The notes under the pieces: model-generated
Databases searched by the model: none
What the model was told of the DNA's origin: nothing
Seen by the model: the letters and a program-made list of their open reading frames with translations, nothing else
Translations under genes and position numbers: made by a program
In this document: positions 53,716 through 61,751 of the stretch, one piece after another
Layout: every line of letters starts with the position of its first letter
How positions within the stretch are numbered: position 1 is the stretch's first letter
NCBI RefSeq assembly: GCF_014650435.1
Contig: NZ_BMUY01000002.1
Location: 620,001 to 684,000, forward strand
Reading direction: 5' to 3'
DNA length: 64,000 bases
Source of the DNA: Streptomyces tendae
GTDB lineage: Bacteria; Actinomycetota; Actinomycetes; Streptomycetales; Streptomycetaceae

Positions 53716-54147
53716 TCACCCACCGCCGTCGGTTCGGACCTGGAACCTGGTGAGGGCAAAGATGATGAAGAGGTCAAGTGTCATCACGGGGATGGCCCAT
53801 AGTGGGTAATAGGGGACGAACATGAACTGGGTGATCAGGCTGATGCCTGCCACCGCCGCACCGGCCCCGCGCCCCCAGCTTTTGTTCGTCACGACTCCCA
53901 TGCCGGCGATGACGAGTGCCAGTCCGACCACGATGTGGATCCAGCCCCAGGCGGTCAGGTCGAACCGGTAGGCGTACTGGGAGGCGGCGAACAAGTTGTC
54001 TCTTGCGATGCCGGATGCCCCCATGAGAATGCTGAGCGGCCCGCTGAGCATCATCACGGCGCCGGCGAAGACGGACGCGCCGCTGAGCCCTCCGCTGTCG
54101 CCAGGCCCGCCATGCCCTCGCCGTGTCTCGCTCGGTATCGCTGCCAT
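53716..54147 (-). CDS. DUF7144 family membrane protein
   Basis: The 143-residue protein has four hydrophobic segments (ASVFAGAVMMLSGPLSILMGASGIA, WIHIVVGLALVIAGMGVV, AAVAGISLITQFMFVPYYPLWAIPVMTLDLFIIFAL). The FDLTAWGWIHI and FVPYYPLWA motifs are usual in this actinobacterial family. AGGAAGG precedes the ATG at 54147. The function is unknown. Confidence 0.85.
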   Translation of the reverse strand: MAAIPSETRRGHGGPGDSGGLSGASVFAGAVMMLSGPLSILMGASGIARDNLFAASQYAYRFDLTAWGWIHIVVGLALVIAGMGVVTNKSWGRGAGAAVAGISLITQFMFVPYYPLWAIPVMTLDLFIIFALTRFQVRTDGGG

Positions 54148-54223
54148 GGTCGCCACCTTCCTGTACTGCAGCACGGTCACCGACGCACGACGCTGCGACG
54201 CCAGCCACGCTCCACTGCCAGGA

Positions 54224-54688
54224 TCACCGCGATCCTTCGGTATCGCGACTGCAACCAGCCGTGAGGACCCGCTCGTGGGCAACACGACGGGCCGGGAGCA
54301 GTCCGCGCAGGGGCGGGCCGCCGCGCAGGCACCACAGGGCTATGACCGGGTCGCAGATCGCGCAGCCCAGGGACGAGTCGTGGGCGAAGGGGAGGATCGG
54401 GTTGCCCTTCAGGTGGTGGACGAGGTCCCACGCGGTGTGCAGCAGCCAGCCGATGCCGATGAACGTCCAGGACGTCAGGCCCCGGTAGGCGACGTACAGC
54501 ATGAGCGCGCCGAACGGGAGCTCCCAGACGCCCAGGCCGCCGCCAGAGAAGTAGACGCCGCCGGCCCCGGCGATGCCGAGGGCGTTCAGGGGGCGGCGGT
54601 GCGGGTCCGGGACGAGGGACAGCAGCAGGACGACGAGGAGGCCGATGCCGATCGGCATGACGTAGGGGAGGAGGTCGGCGGGGTTCAT
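54224..54688 (-). CDS. DUF6010 family membrane protein
   Basis: The 154-residue protein has four to five membrane segments and the family pattern VPDPHRRPLNALGIAGAGGVYFSGGGLGVWE, FIGIGWLLHTAWDLVHHLKGNPILPF and SSLGCAICDPVIALWC. The His and Cys residues between helices may bind metal. Its last 25 residues extend beyond the family core. It is separate from the DUF7144 gene by 76 bp. Confidence 0.85.
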   Translation of the reverse strand: MNPADLLPYVMPIGIGLLVVLLLSLVPDPHRRPLNALGIAGAGGVYFSGGGLGVWELPFGALMLYVAYRGLTSWTFIGIGWLLHTAWDLVHHLKGNPILPFAHDSSLGCAICDPVIALWCLRGGPPLRGLLPARRVAHERVLTAGCSRDTEGSR

Positions 54689-54931
54689 GCGGGCACGCTA
54701 TGCAGGGCACATCGGGTGTCCCAGTGGCGTGAGTGACAGGTTCCGACGGATTGTCGCCGAGGGTCGCGGACGGTCATGGGCCCCGGGAGTCGGGCGACAC
54801 GGCCGGTGCGGCGGCCGACCGGACGTGAGTACGGTCCGCAACTGTGTCTAGGGTGTGCGCATGTTGAGAGGACCAGTCTTCATATCCGACCGGACGATAT
54901 CCGACCGGCCGAGCCTCGACGGAGGCCGACG

Positions 54932-56419
54932 GTGAACAAGCCGCTGAGGGCCGTGGCGATCTTCTGCGGGCTGCTGGTGCTCGGCCTGCTGATCCGCGCG
55001 AACTGGCTGCAGTACGTCCGGGCCCCGGAGCTGGCCTCCGACACCAAGAACCGCCGGGTGCAAATCGAGCAGTTCGCCACCCCGCGCGGCGACATCGTCG
55101 TCGGCGGCCGGGCCGTCACCGGGTCCAAGGAGACCGAGAGCACCGACCTCAAGTACAAGCGCACCTACGCGGACGGTCCGATGTACGCGCCGGTGACCGG
55201 GTACGCGTCGCAGGCCCAGGGCATGACGCTGCTGGAGAAGACCTACGACTCCATCCTGACCGGCAAGGACGACCGGCTGGCCTTCCAGCGGTTCGCCGAC
55301 GTCGTCAGCGGCGAGGGACGGCGGCCCGGCTCGGTGGTCACCACCATCGACCCGAAGGCGCAGAAGGCCGCTTGGGACGGGCTGACCGACCTGAAGGGCG
55401 CCCGCGGGGCCGTGGTCGCGCTCGACCCGCAGACCGGCAAGGTGCTGGCGATGGTCTCGGCGCCCTCCTACGACCCGTCGACGTTCGCGGGGAGCACCTT
55501 CAAGGAGTCCGACCGCTTCGTCGCGCTGGACAAGAAGAAGAACAAGCCGCTGGCCAACCGCGCGCTGCGGGAGACCTACCCGCCGGGCTCCACCTTCAAG
55601 ATCCTCACCGCGGCCGCCGCGCTGGAGCACAAGGTCGTCACCGACGTCGACGCCCGCACGGACGCCGTCTCCCCGTACCCGCTGCCGCAGTCCACCAACA
55701 AGATCGGTAGCGAGGCCGGTGACGCGGTCTGCAACAAGGCCTCGATGAAGACCGCCATGCAGTACTCCTGCAACAACGTCTTCCTCGACGCCGCCTCCAA
55801 GCTGGGGCAGGACAAGATGCGCGAGACGGCCGAGAAGTTCGGCTTCAACGAGGACGTCTACTCAGACGACTTCGGCGACCTGCTCGCCACCAAGAGCCTC
55901 TACCCCGAGGACCTCGACAAGCCCGGCACCGCGCTCACCGGCATGGGACAGGGCAGCCTCACCAGTACGCCGATGCAGATGGCCCTGGTCACCGCCGGGA
56001 TCGCCAACGACGGAAAGGTGATGCAGCCCTACGTCGTCGACGAGGTCAAGGGCCCCGACCTCGACACCCTGGAGAAGACCGAGCCGGCGGTGATGAGCGA
56101 GGCGGTCTCCGCCGAGACCGCGCAGAAGGTCCAGGAGATGATGGAGTTCACCGCCAAGGAGGGCAGCGCCCGCCGCGCCCAGATCGACGGCATCACGGTC
56201 GGCGGCAAGACCGGTACCGCGCAGCGCGGTGTCAACGTCGACGACGAGGTGCCGTACGGCTGGTTCGTGTCCTACGGCAAGAAGGACGACGGCTCCTCCG
56301 TCGCGGTGGCCGTGTTCATCGATCCGACCGACATGGACATCTCCCGCGAGGACATCTCCGGTGGCGGGCTCGGTGCGCCCATCGCCAAGAGCGTCATGAA
56401 GGCGGTCCTGAAGTCCTGA
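54932..56419 (+). CDS. Class B penicillin-binding protein (PbpA-like transpeptidase)
   Basis: The 495-residue protein has an N-terminal membrane anchor (residues 5-25), a PBP dimerisation domain and a transpeptidase domain with the active-site motifs STFK (Ser220), SCN (279-281) and KTGTA (426-430). It cross-links peptidoglycan outside the membrane. I chose the GTG at 54932 because GGAGG lies six bases upstream. It is a stand-alone copy, not next to rodA or serine/threonine kinase genes as the main pbpA is. It is therefore probably an extra paralogue used under stress or in development. Confidence 0.92.
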   Translation: MNKPLRAVAIFCGLLVLGLLIRANWLQYVRAPELASDTKNRRVQIEQFATPRGDIVVGGRAVTGSKETESTDLKYKRTYADGPMYAPVTGYASQAQGMTLLEKTYDSILTGKDDRLAFQRFADVVSGEGRRPGSVVTTIDPKAQKAAWDGLTDLKGARGAVVALDPQTGKVLAMVSAPSYDPSTFAGSTFKESDRFVALDKKKNKPLANRALRETYPPGSTFKILTAAAALEHKVVTDVDARTDAVSPYPLPQSTNKIGSEAGDAVCNKASMKTAMQYSCNNVFLDAASKLGQDKMRETAEKFGFNEDVYSDDFGDLLATKSLYPEDLDKPGTALTGMGQGSLTSTPMQMALVTAGIANDGKVMQPYVVDEVKGPDLDTLEKTEPAVMSEAVSAETAQKVQEMMEFTAKEGSARRAQIDGITVGGKTGTAQRGVNVDDEVPYGWFVSYGKKDDGSSVAVAVFIDPTDMDISREDISGGGLGAPIAKSVMKAVLKS

Positions 56420-56448
56420 AGTCATGACGCCGGCGGGGCGGCGGCGCG

Positions 56449-56808
56449 TCACACCTTGGCCGCGTCGTACGCCCCCCGGGCCCGCTCGACGGCCGTCATC
56501 CGGCGCTCCGTCCAGCGCGCGAGGTCCCGGACCTGTTCGGCGGCCTCGCGGCCGAGTTCGGTGAGGGAGTAGTCCACGCGGGGCGGGATCACGGGCTTGG
56601 CGTCCCGGCGCACCAGGCCGTCGCGCTCCAGGGTCCGCAGGGTCTGGGTCAGCATCTTCTCGCTGACCGAGCCGATCTCCCGGCGCAGTTCGCCGAAGCG
56701 GTAGGGGCGGTCGAGCAGCGCGATCAGGGCCAGGGTGCCCCAGCGGCTGGTGACGTGCTCCATGAGCAGGCGCTCGGGGCACATCGCTTCACTTTCTGGC
56801 ATGGTCAT
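56449..56808 (-). CDS. HxlR family transcriptional regulator
   Basis: The 119-residue winged HTH (CPERLLMEHVTSRWGTLALIALLDRPYRFGELRREIGSVSEKMLTQTLRTLERDGLVRRDAKPVIPPRVDYSLTELGREAAEQV) has the N-terminal Cys and W-G-x-L pattern of HxlR proteins. Many members sense electrophiles or oxidants through this Cys. Its target is not evident. Confidence 0.9.
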   Translation of the reverse strand: MTMPESEAMCPERLLMEHVTSRWGTLALIALLDRPYRFGELRREIGSVSEKMLTQTLRTLERDGLVRRDAKPVIPPRVDYSLTELGREAAEQVRDLARWTERRMTAVERARGAYDAAKV

Positions 56809-56884
56809 ACGGTACGTCCGGGCGGGCGCTCACCAAGAGTGAGTGCCCGCCCGTTGTCAGTGGTGCCCTCTACTGTCGGTGGGG

Positions 56885-57766
56885 ATGGCACAGGCATGGA
56901 AGTGCGTGGGGCTGCGGTGGGCGGCGGACGGTCCCGTGCTGACGTGGGTCGGGGGCCGGCGCAGTGAGCTGGCCCGGGGGAAGCGGGTGGCCTTCGGGGT
57001 CGCCGAGGGGGGTGTGCGGACGTGTGTGGGAGCGCGGGGACACGCGTGCCCGGTGCGGGCCGGTGTGACGGGGCGGAGCACGGGGGCGCGGTGCGAGGAG
57101 TGCGCACGCCTGGACCGGGCCCACTCCGTGGCCGCCGACACCATGGCCGACGATCCGCGGCCGTACCACGTCTATCTGGCCTGGTTCGGTCCCGGCCTCG
57201 TCAAGGTGGGGATCACCGCATACGAACGGGGCTCCGCCCGGCTCCTCGAGCAGGGCGCGGTGTGCTTCAGCTGGCTGGGCCACGGTCCGCTGATGGCCGC
57301 GCGCCGGACCGAGGAGCTGCTGCGGGCCGCGCTGGGCGTGCCCGACCGCATCCCATACGCCCATAAACGCGCCGTCCGGGCCGCCCTGCCCGAGTCCGAG
57401 TCGGAGCGGGTGGCCGAGATCGCCGGGCTGCACGCGCGGGCGGTGGCGCTCGGCAGCTGGCCCGAGGCGCTGACGCCGGAGCCGTTCCAGGGCGTCGACC
57501 ACGCGGGCGTGTTCGGGATCGACGGGGCGGAGCGCGGGCCTGCCGCCGTGGCGGAGGTGGCCGAGCTGGTGGCGGGCGGGGCGATCGGGGGTGAGCTGGT
57601 GGCCGCCGCGGGGCCGGATCTGCATCTGGCGACGGAGCGCGGGGTCGTCGTGCTCGACACCCGGCTGATGACGGGGTGGGAGCTGCTGGCCGCGGAGGGC
57701 GAGCCGTGCGCGGTGCCCGTGCGGGAGCTGAGACGAGCGGCCGGGGTGCAGGAGGGGCTGTTCTGA
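56885..57766 (+). CDS. DUF2797 family protein
   Basis: The 293-residue protein has a Cys/His pattern (GVRTCVGARGHACPVRAGVTGRSTGARCEECARLDRAHSVAADT) that probably binds zinc. A GIY-YIG-like segment follows (YHVYLAWFGPGLVKVGITAYERGSARLLEQGAVCFSWLG), and a helical C-terminal region ends it. This is the DUF2797 layout. A nuclease-like role is possible but unproven. I chose the ATG at 56885. Confidence 0.85.
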   Translation: MAQAWKCVGLRWAADGPVLTWVGGRRSELARGKRVAFGVAEGGVRTCVGARGHACPVRAGVTGRSTGARCEECARLDRAHSVAADTMADDPRPYHVYLAWFGPGLVKVGITAYERGSARLLEQGAVCFSWLGHGPLMAARRTEELLRAALGVPDRIPYAHKRAVRAALPESESERVAEIAGLHARAVALGSWPEALTPEPFQGVDHAGVFGIDGAERGPAAVAEVAELVAGGAIGGELVAAAGPDLHLATERGVVVLDTRLMTGWELLAAEGEPCAVPVRELRRAAGVQEGLF

Positions 57767-57767
57767 C

Positions 57768-57841
57768 CTCCCTCTCCATCCCCTCCCACTCCATCCCCTC
57801 CCCTTCCCCTTCCACTCCGTCCTCCTCTCCCTCCGCCCCTT
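57768..57841 (+). repeat. Homopyrimidine tract between two genes
   Basis: Some 74 bases are nearly all C and T (repeats of CCATCCCCTCC and CCTTCC) between the DUF2797 stop and the amidohydrolase promoter. The opposite strand is a G-rich purine tract like that at 17782. It may form a non-B structure and affect read-through. Confidence 0.6.
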
Positions 57842-57874
57842 GTCCGGGGGAGCGCGGGGCGCCATCGTGGCCGT

Positions 57875-58783
57875 ATGAGTGATCACGAGGCCGGGCAGGT
57901 CCGCCGGTTCTGGGAGGGGCTCGGGCTGCCCGGGCTGATCGACGTGCACACGCACTTCATGCCCGAGCGGGTGCTGCGCAAGGTCTGGGCCTACTTCGAC
58001 GCCCTCGGGCCGCTGACCGGCGGCGTCGAGTGGCCGATCACCTACCGGCAGGAGGAGGACCAACGCGCGGAGCTGCTGCGCGCGTTCGGGGTGCGGGCCT
58101 TCACCGCCATGCTCTACCCGCACAAGGCGGGCATGGCCCAGTGGCTGAACGACTGGGCGGTGGACTTCGCCCGCCGCACGCCCGACTGCCTGCACACCTC
58201 CACCCTCTTCCCCGAGCCGGGCGTCGAGGCGTACGTCCGCCGGGCCGTCGAGGAGGGGGCGCGGGTCTTCAAGGCGCATGTGCAGGTGGGGGCGTACGAC
58301 CCGGCCGACGAGTTGCTCGACCCGGCCTGGGGCGTGCTCGCCGAGGCGGGGGTCCCGGTCGTCGTCCACTGCGGTTCGGGCCCCGCGCCCGGCAAGCACA
58401 CCGGACCCGAGCCGATGGCGCGGGTGCTGGCGCGCCACCCCCGGCTGCGGCTGGTCGTCGCGCACATGGGCATGCCCGAGTACGAGGACTTCCTGGACCT
58501 CGCCGAGCGGTACGGGGAGGTGCGGTTGGACACCACCATGGCGTTCACCGACTTCAGCGAGCGTCTCGCGCCCTTCCCGCGCCGAGCGCTGCCCCGGCTT
58601 GCCGACCTGGGCGACCGGGTGCTGCTCGGCACCGACTTCCCCAACATCCCGTATCCCTACCTGCACCAGCTGCACGCCCTGGAGCGGCTGGAGTTGGGGG
58701 ACGCGTGGCTGCGCGGGGTGTGCCACGACAACGCGGCCCGGCTGTTCGGGCTGCCGGGGAGCCGGGAGAGTCAGGGGAGCTGA
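57875..58783 (+). CDS. Amidohydrolase 2 family metal-dependent hydrolase
   Basis: The 302-residue TIM-barrel protein has the metal motif LIDVHTHFMPERV near the N-terminus, KAHVQVGAYDP with a candidate metal-site residue, VPVVVHCGSGPAPGKHTG, RLVVAHMGMPEYEDF and the catalytic Asp in VLLGTDFPNIPY. This is the PF04909 family, which includes decarboxylases and lactonases. The substrate is not known. It is followed by a long terminator shared with the convergent regulator. Confidence 0.9.
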   Translation: MSDHEAGQVRRFWEGLGLPGLIDVHTHFMPERVLRKVWAYFDALGPLTGGVEWPITYRQEEDQRAELLRAFGVRAFTAMLYPHKAGMAQWLNDWAVDFARRTPDCLHTSTLFPEPGVEAYVRRAVEEGARVFKAHVQVGAYDPADELLDPAWGVLAEAGVPVVVHCGSGPAPGKHTGPEPMARVLARHPRLRLVVAHMGMPEYEDFLDLAERYGEVRLDTTMAFTDFSERLAPFPRRALPRLADLGDRVLLGTDFPNIPYPYLHQLHALERLELGDAWLRGVCHDNAARLFGLPGSRESQGS

Positions 58784-58790
58784 GGTGCGT

Positions 58791-58836
58791 CCCCGGTGGG
58801 CACCGGCCGCCGGGGACGGGCCGGTGCCCACCGGGG
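58791..58836. terminator. Perfect 18-bp bidirectional terminator
   Basis: CCCCGGTGGGCACCGGCC (58791-58808) pairs perfectly with 58819-58836 around a 10-base loop. It fills the space between the convergent amidohydrolase and DtxR-type genes. Confidence 0.88.
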
Positions 58837-59535
58837 TCAGAGCGGGGCGACGAAGACGTGCGCGGCGGTCCGCGCCGGGAGCGGGGCGGTCCGGTCGCCG
58901 CTGCCGACCGTCACGCCGCCGGGCCACGGCCTGACGCTCACCACCGCGCCCGGCCGCACCCCGGCCCGCCGCAGGGCGGACAGCAGGCCGAGGTCGGCCT
59001 GGACCGGTTCCCCGATGCGCCGGACGACCGCGCTCGCGCCGTCCGGCCCGGGACGCAGGTCACCGACGCTGACCGTGCTCCCGGCGGGCGCCCGGCGCGG
59101 GACGGCGGTGGTCGTCTCGCCCAGCTCCTCCAGGCCCGGGATCGGGTTACCGTAGGGCGACTCGGTCGGGTGCCTCAGCAGGCGCAGCAGACGGCGTTCG
59201 ACGGCCTCGCTCATCACGTGCTCCCAGCGGCATGCCTCGGCGTGGACCTGCTCCCACTCCAGGCCGATCACGTCGACGAGCAGGCATTCGGCGAGCCGGT
59301 GCTTGCGCATCACGCGCGTCGCCAGCCGTCTGCCCGTGTCGGTCAGCTCCAGGTGCCGGTCGGCGGCGATCCGCAGCAGTCCGTCGCGTTCCATGCGGGC
59401 GACGGTCTGGCTCACGGTGGGGCCGCTCTGGTCCAGGTGCTCGGCGATACGGGCGCGCAACGGGACCACGCCCTCCTCCTCCAGCTCCAGGACGGTGCGG
59501 AGGTACATCTCCGTGGTGTCGATGAGTCTGGACAC
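58837..59535 (-). CDS. DtxR/IdeR family metal-dependent regulator (DmdR-like)
   Basis: The 232-residue protein has an N-terminal wHTH ([56 protein letters not shown]), a dimerisation/metal domain ([48 protein letters not shown], including the metal-binding Cys, Glu and His) and a C-terminal SH3-like FeoA domain. It would repress iron-uptake and oxidative genes when loaded with Fe(II). The start is the GTG at 59535. It closely resembles Streptomyces DmdR; which paralogue is not clear. Confidence 0.92.
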   Translation of the reverse strand: MSRLIDTTEMYLRTVLELEEEGVVPLRARIAEHLDQSGPTVSQTVARMERDGLLRIAADRHLELTDTGRRLATRVMRKHRLAECLLVDVIGLEWEQVHAEACRWEHVMSEAVERRLLRLLRHPTESPYGNPIPGLEELGETTTAVPRRAPAGSTVSVGDLRPGPDGASAVVRRIGEPVQADLGLLSALRRAGVRPGAVVSVRPWPGGVTVGSGDRTAPLPARTAAHVFVAPL

Positions 59536-59543
59536 GCGGTGCG

Positions 59544-60077
59544 TCAGGCGGGGGTCTCGGCGGTGGCGGTCAGGACCGCGCGGCCGAGGATGTGCCCGGC
59601 CATGGTGAAGCCGAGGACGGCCGGGGTGGCGTCGGCCGGGACGCCGATCGACTCGACGTCGAGGGCGTGCACCACGACGAAGTACCGGTGCGGGCCGTGC
59701 CCGGCCGGCGGGGCGGCGCCTATGTAGCGGGCGGCGCGGGCGTCGTTGGGGAGCTGGAAGGCGCCTTCGGGCAGGCCCGAGCCGGTGTCGTCGCCGGCGC
59801 CCTCGGGCAGCTCGGTGACGGTGGCGGGGATGTCGGCGACCGCCCAGTGCCAGAAGCCGGACCCGGTGGGGGCGTCGGGGTCGTAGACGGTGACGGCGTA
59901 GCTCCTGGTGCCTTCCGGTGCGCCGCTCCACGACAGCTGCGGGGAGAGGTCCTTGCCGCCGGGGACGCCGGAGGCGTGCTGCGCGCCCGGCCAGGGGGAG
60001 CCGTCGGTGACGGTGGTGCTGGTGACGGTGAAGGAGGCCGCCTCGGGGAGGCGGGCGAACGGGTTGTTGGCGCTCAT
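59544..60077 (-). CDS. YbhB/YbcL-type PEBP (Raf kinase inhibitor-like) protein
   Basis: The 177-residue protein has the phosphatidylethanolamine-binding fold motifs [44 protein letters not shown] and [19 protein letters not shown], with the ligand-site Asp, Pro and His residues. It is cytoplasmic, of unknown physiological role. It ends eight bases before the DtxR-type start, so the two are probably co-transcribed. A palindrome shared with the divergent GntR gene lies upstream. Confidence 0.9.
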   Translation of the reverse strand: MSANNPFARLPEAASFTVTSTTVTDGSPWPGAQHASGVPGGKDLSPQLSWSGAPEGTRSYAVTVYDPDAPTGSGFWHWAVADIPATVTELPEGAGDDTGSGLPEGAFQLPNDARAARYIGAAPPAGHGPHRYFVVVHALDVESIGVPADATPAVLGFTMAGHILGRAVLTATAETPA

Positions 60078-60141
60078 CGCGTCGTTCCTTTCGGGCGGGC
60101 CGGCCCCTGTGGACCGACCACTGCAATCGACCATAACACTA

Positions 60142-60153
60142 ATAATCGATTAT
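60142..60153. promoter_or_regulatory. ATAATCGATTAT palindrome in the PEBP/GntR divergent promoter
   Basis: A perfect 12-bp AT-rich palindrome is centred in the 101-bp gap between the PEBP gene and the GntR/FCD regulator, 25 bp before the latter's ATG. FCD-type GntR proteins usually bind such short palindromes upstream of their own gene. Confidence 0.65.
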
Positions 60154-60178
60154 CTAAGGGATCGTCTATGCTTCCCTC

Positions 60179-60871
60179 ATGACTCAGACCGGCCCCACGT
60201 CGCCCCAGCCGCCCCCGCCCACGGGCAAGCGGATGCTCTCCGAGCAGGTCTACGCACACCTGCGCGACGCGATCATGCGCGGCGACCACGCCCCCGGTGC
60301 CGCCCTCAAGCCCCAGGACCTCGCCAAGGAGCAGGGGGTGAGCCTGGCCGTGGTGCGCGAGGCCCTCGTACGGGTGGTCGGCGACGGGCTCGCCGACCGG
60401 CTGCCCAACCGCGGCTTCGCCGTCCCGGCCTACTCCGACCGCCGCTGGCAGGAGATCGCGGAGGCCCGCCGCACCATCGAGCCGGTCCTGCTGCGCATGT
60501 CCGTCGAGCGCGGCGACGTCGACTGGGAGGCCCGGGTGCGCGCCGCCCACCACCGGCTGTCCCGCACGCCCGCGTACACGCCGGAGGAGGGGGAGTACTA
60601 CAGCGAGGCGTGGTCCGAGGCGCACCGGCTCTTCCACCGCTCCCTGATGGAGGGCTGCGGCAACCGCGTACTGCTGGAGACCTTCGACCGGCTGTGGACG
60701 GCGAGCGAGCTGGCCCGCCGCTGGTCGACGCACCGCAATCCCGACCGTGACGGCGTCGAGGAGCACCGCCGGCTGGAGGAGGCGGTGCTGGCCCGCGACG
60801 CCGACACCGCGGTGCAGGTGCTGGTCCGGCACCTCACCCTCACGGCGGAGGGCCTGACCGGGGAGAACTGA
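60179..60871 (+). CDS. GntR family regulator, FCD (FadR) subfamily
   Basis: The 230-residue protein has an N-terminal wHTH (RMLSEQVYAHLRDAIMRGDHAPGAALKPQDLAKEQGVSLAVVREALVRVVGDGLADRLPNRGFAV) and an FCD ligand domain (EARRTIEPVLLRMSVERG...EAHRLFHRSLMEGCGNRVLLETFDRLW...EHRRLEEAVLARDADTAVQVLVRHL) with metal-ligand His residues. It probably represses the divergent PEBP-DtxR unit and itself. The effector, probably an organic acid, is unknown. Confidence 0.92.
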   Translation: MTQTGPTSPQPPPPTGKRMLSEQVYAHLRDAIMRGDHAPGAALKPQDLAKEQGVSLAVVREALVRVVGDGLADRLPNRGFAVPAYSDRRWQEIAEARRTIEPVLLRMSVERGDVDWEARVRAAHHRLSRTPAYTPEEGEYYSEAWSEAHRLFHRSLMEGCGNRVLLETFDRLWTASELARRWSTHRNPDRDGVEEHRRLEEAVLARDADTAVQVLVRHLTLTAEGLTGEN

Positions 60872-60946
60872 GGAGCGGACCCGAGCGGGGCCGAACGACG
60901 GGCCCGAACGACGGCCCGAACGGCGTGCCCGAACGGTGCCCGCGCG

Positions 60947-60989
60947 TTTCTCAGAGAAATCACAGCTTGGGGAAAGGGCCTTCTCAGAG
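60947..60989. promoter_or_regulatory. TTCTCAGAG direct repeats upstream of the two-component genes
   Basis: TTCTCAGAG occurs at 60948-60956, within the palindrome TTTCTCAGAGAAA, and again at 60981-60989, 33 bp later (three helical turns). The copies end 22 bp before the response-regulator start. Direct repeats of this kind are typical OmpR-type binding sites, so autoregulation is likely. Confidence 0.6.
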
Positions 60990-61010
60990 CGCCCCGACAT
61001 CGTGTCCGCC

Positions 61011-61751
61011 ATGACCACGACCTCGCCCCAGGGGCGCACCGAACTGCTGAGGCCGGACGGGAGCCCCGTCCGGGTGCTTGTAGTGGACGACGAGCAGTCC
61101 ATCACCGAACTGCTGTCCATGGCCCTGCGCTACGAGGGCTGGCAGATCCGCAGCGCGGGCGACGGCCACGGCGCCGTCCAGACCGCGCGCGACTTCCGGC
61201 CCGACGCCGTCGTACTGGACATGATGCTGCCCGACATGGACGGCCTGAGCGTGCTGGGCCGGCTGCGCCGCGACCTGCCGGACGTGCCGGTGCTGTTCCT
61301 GACCGCCAAGGACGCCGTGGAGGACCGGATCGCCGGGCTGACCGCGGGCGGCGACGACTACGTCACCAAGCCGTTCAGCCTGGAGGAGGTCGTGGCCCGG
61401 CTGCGCGGACTGATCCGCCGCTCCGGTGCCGCCGACCGGCGCTCCGACTCCGTCCTCGTCGTCGGCGACCTCACCCTCGACGAGGACAGCCACGAGGTCA
61501 CCCGGGGCGGCGACGGCATCCACCTCACCGCCACCGAGTTCGAGCTGCTGCGCTTCCTCATGCGCAATCCGCGGCGGGTGCTGAGCAAGGCGCAGATCCT
61601 GGACCGCGTGTGGTCCTACGACTTCGGCGGCCAGGCCAACGTGGTGGAGCTGTACATTTCCTACCTGCGCCGGAAGATCGACGCCGGCCGCGAGCCGATG
61701 ATCCACACCCGGCGCGGCGCCGGATACCTGATCAAGCCCGCGGTGTCATGA
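61011..61751 (+). CDS. OmpR-family response regulator
   Basis: The 246-residue protein has a receiver domain with the acidic pair Asp26-Asp27, phosphoacceptor Asp70 in VVLDMMLPD and Lys in YVTKPFS. An OmpR/PhoB winged helix follows (HLTATEFELLRFLMRNPRRVLSKAQILDRVWSYDFGGQANVVELYISYLRRKI...HTRRGAGYLIKP). The ATG at 61011 opens the first recognisable coding sequence. It overlaps the kinase gene by four bases. Confidence 0.95.
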   Translation: MTTTSPQGRTELLRPDGSPVRVLVVDDEQSITELLSMALRYEGWQIRSAGDGHGAVQTARDFRPDAVVLDMMLPDMDGLSVLGRLRRDLPDVPVLFLTAKDAVEDRIAGLTAGGDDYVTKPFSLEEVVARLRGLIRRSGAADRRSDSVLVVGDLTLDEDSHEVTRGGDGIHLTATEFELLRFLMRNPRRVLSKAQILDRVWSYDFGGQANVVELYISYLRRKIDAGREPMIHTRRGAGYLIKPAVS

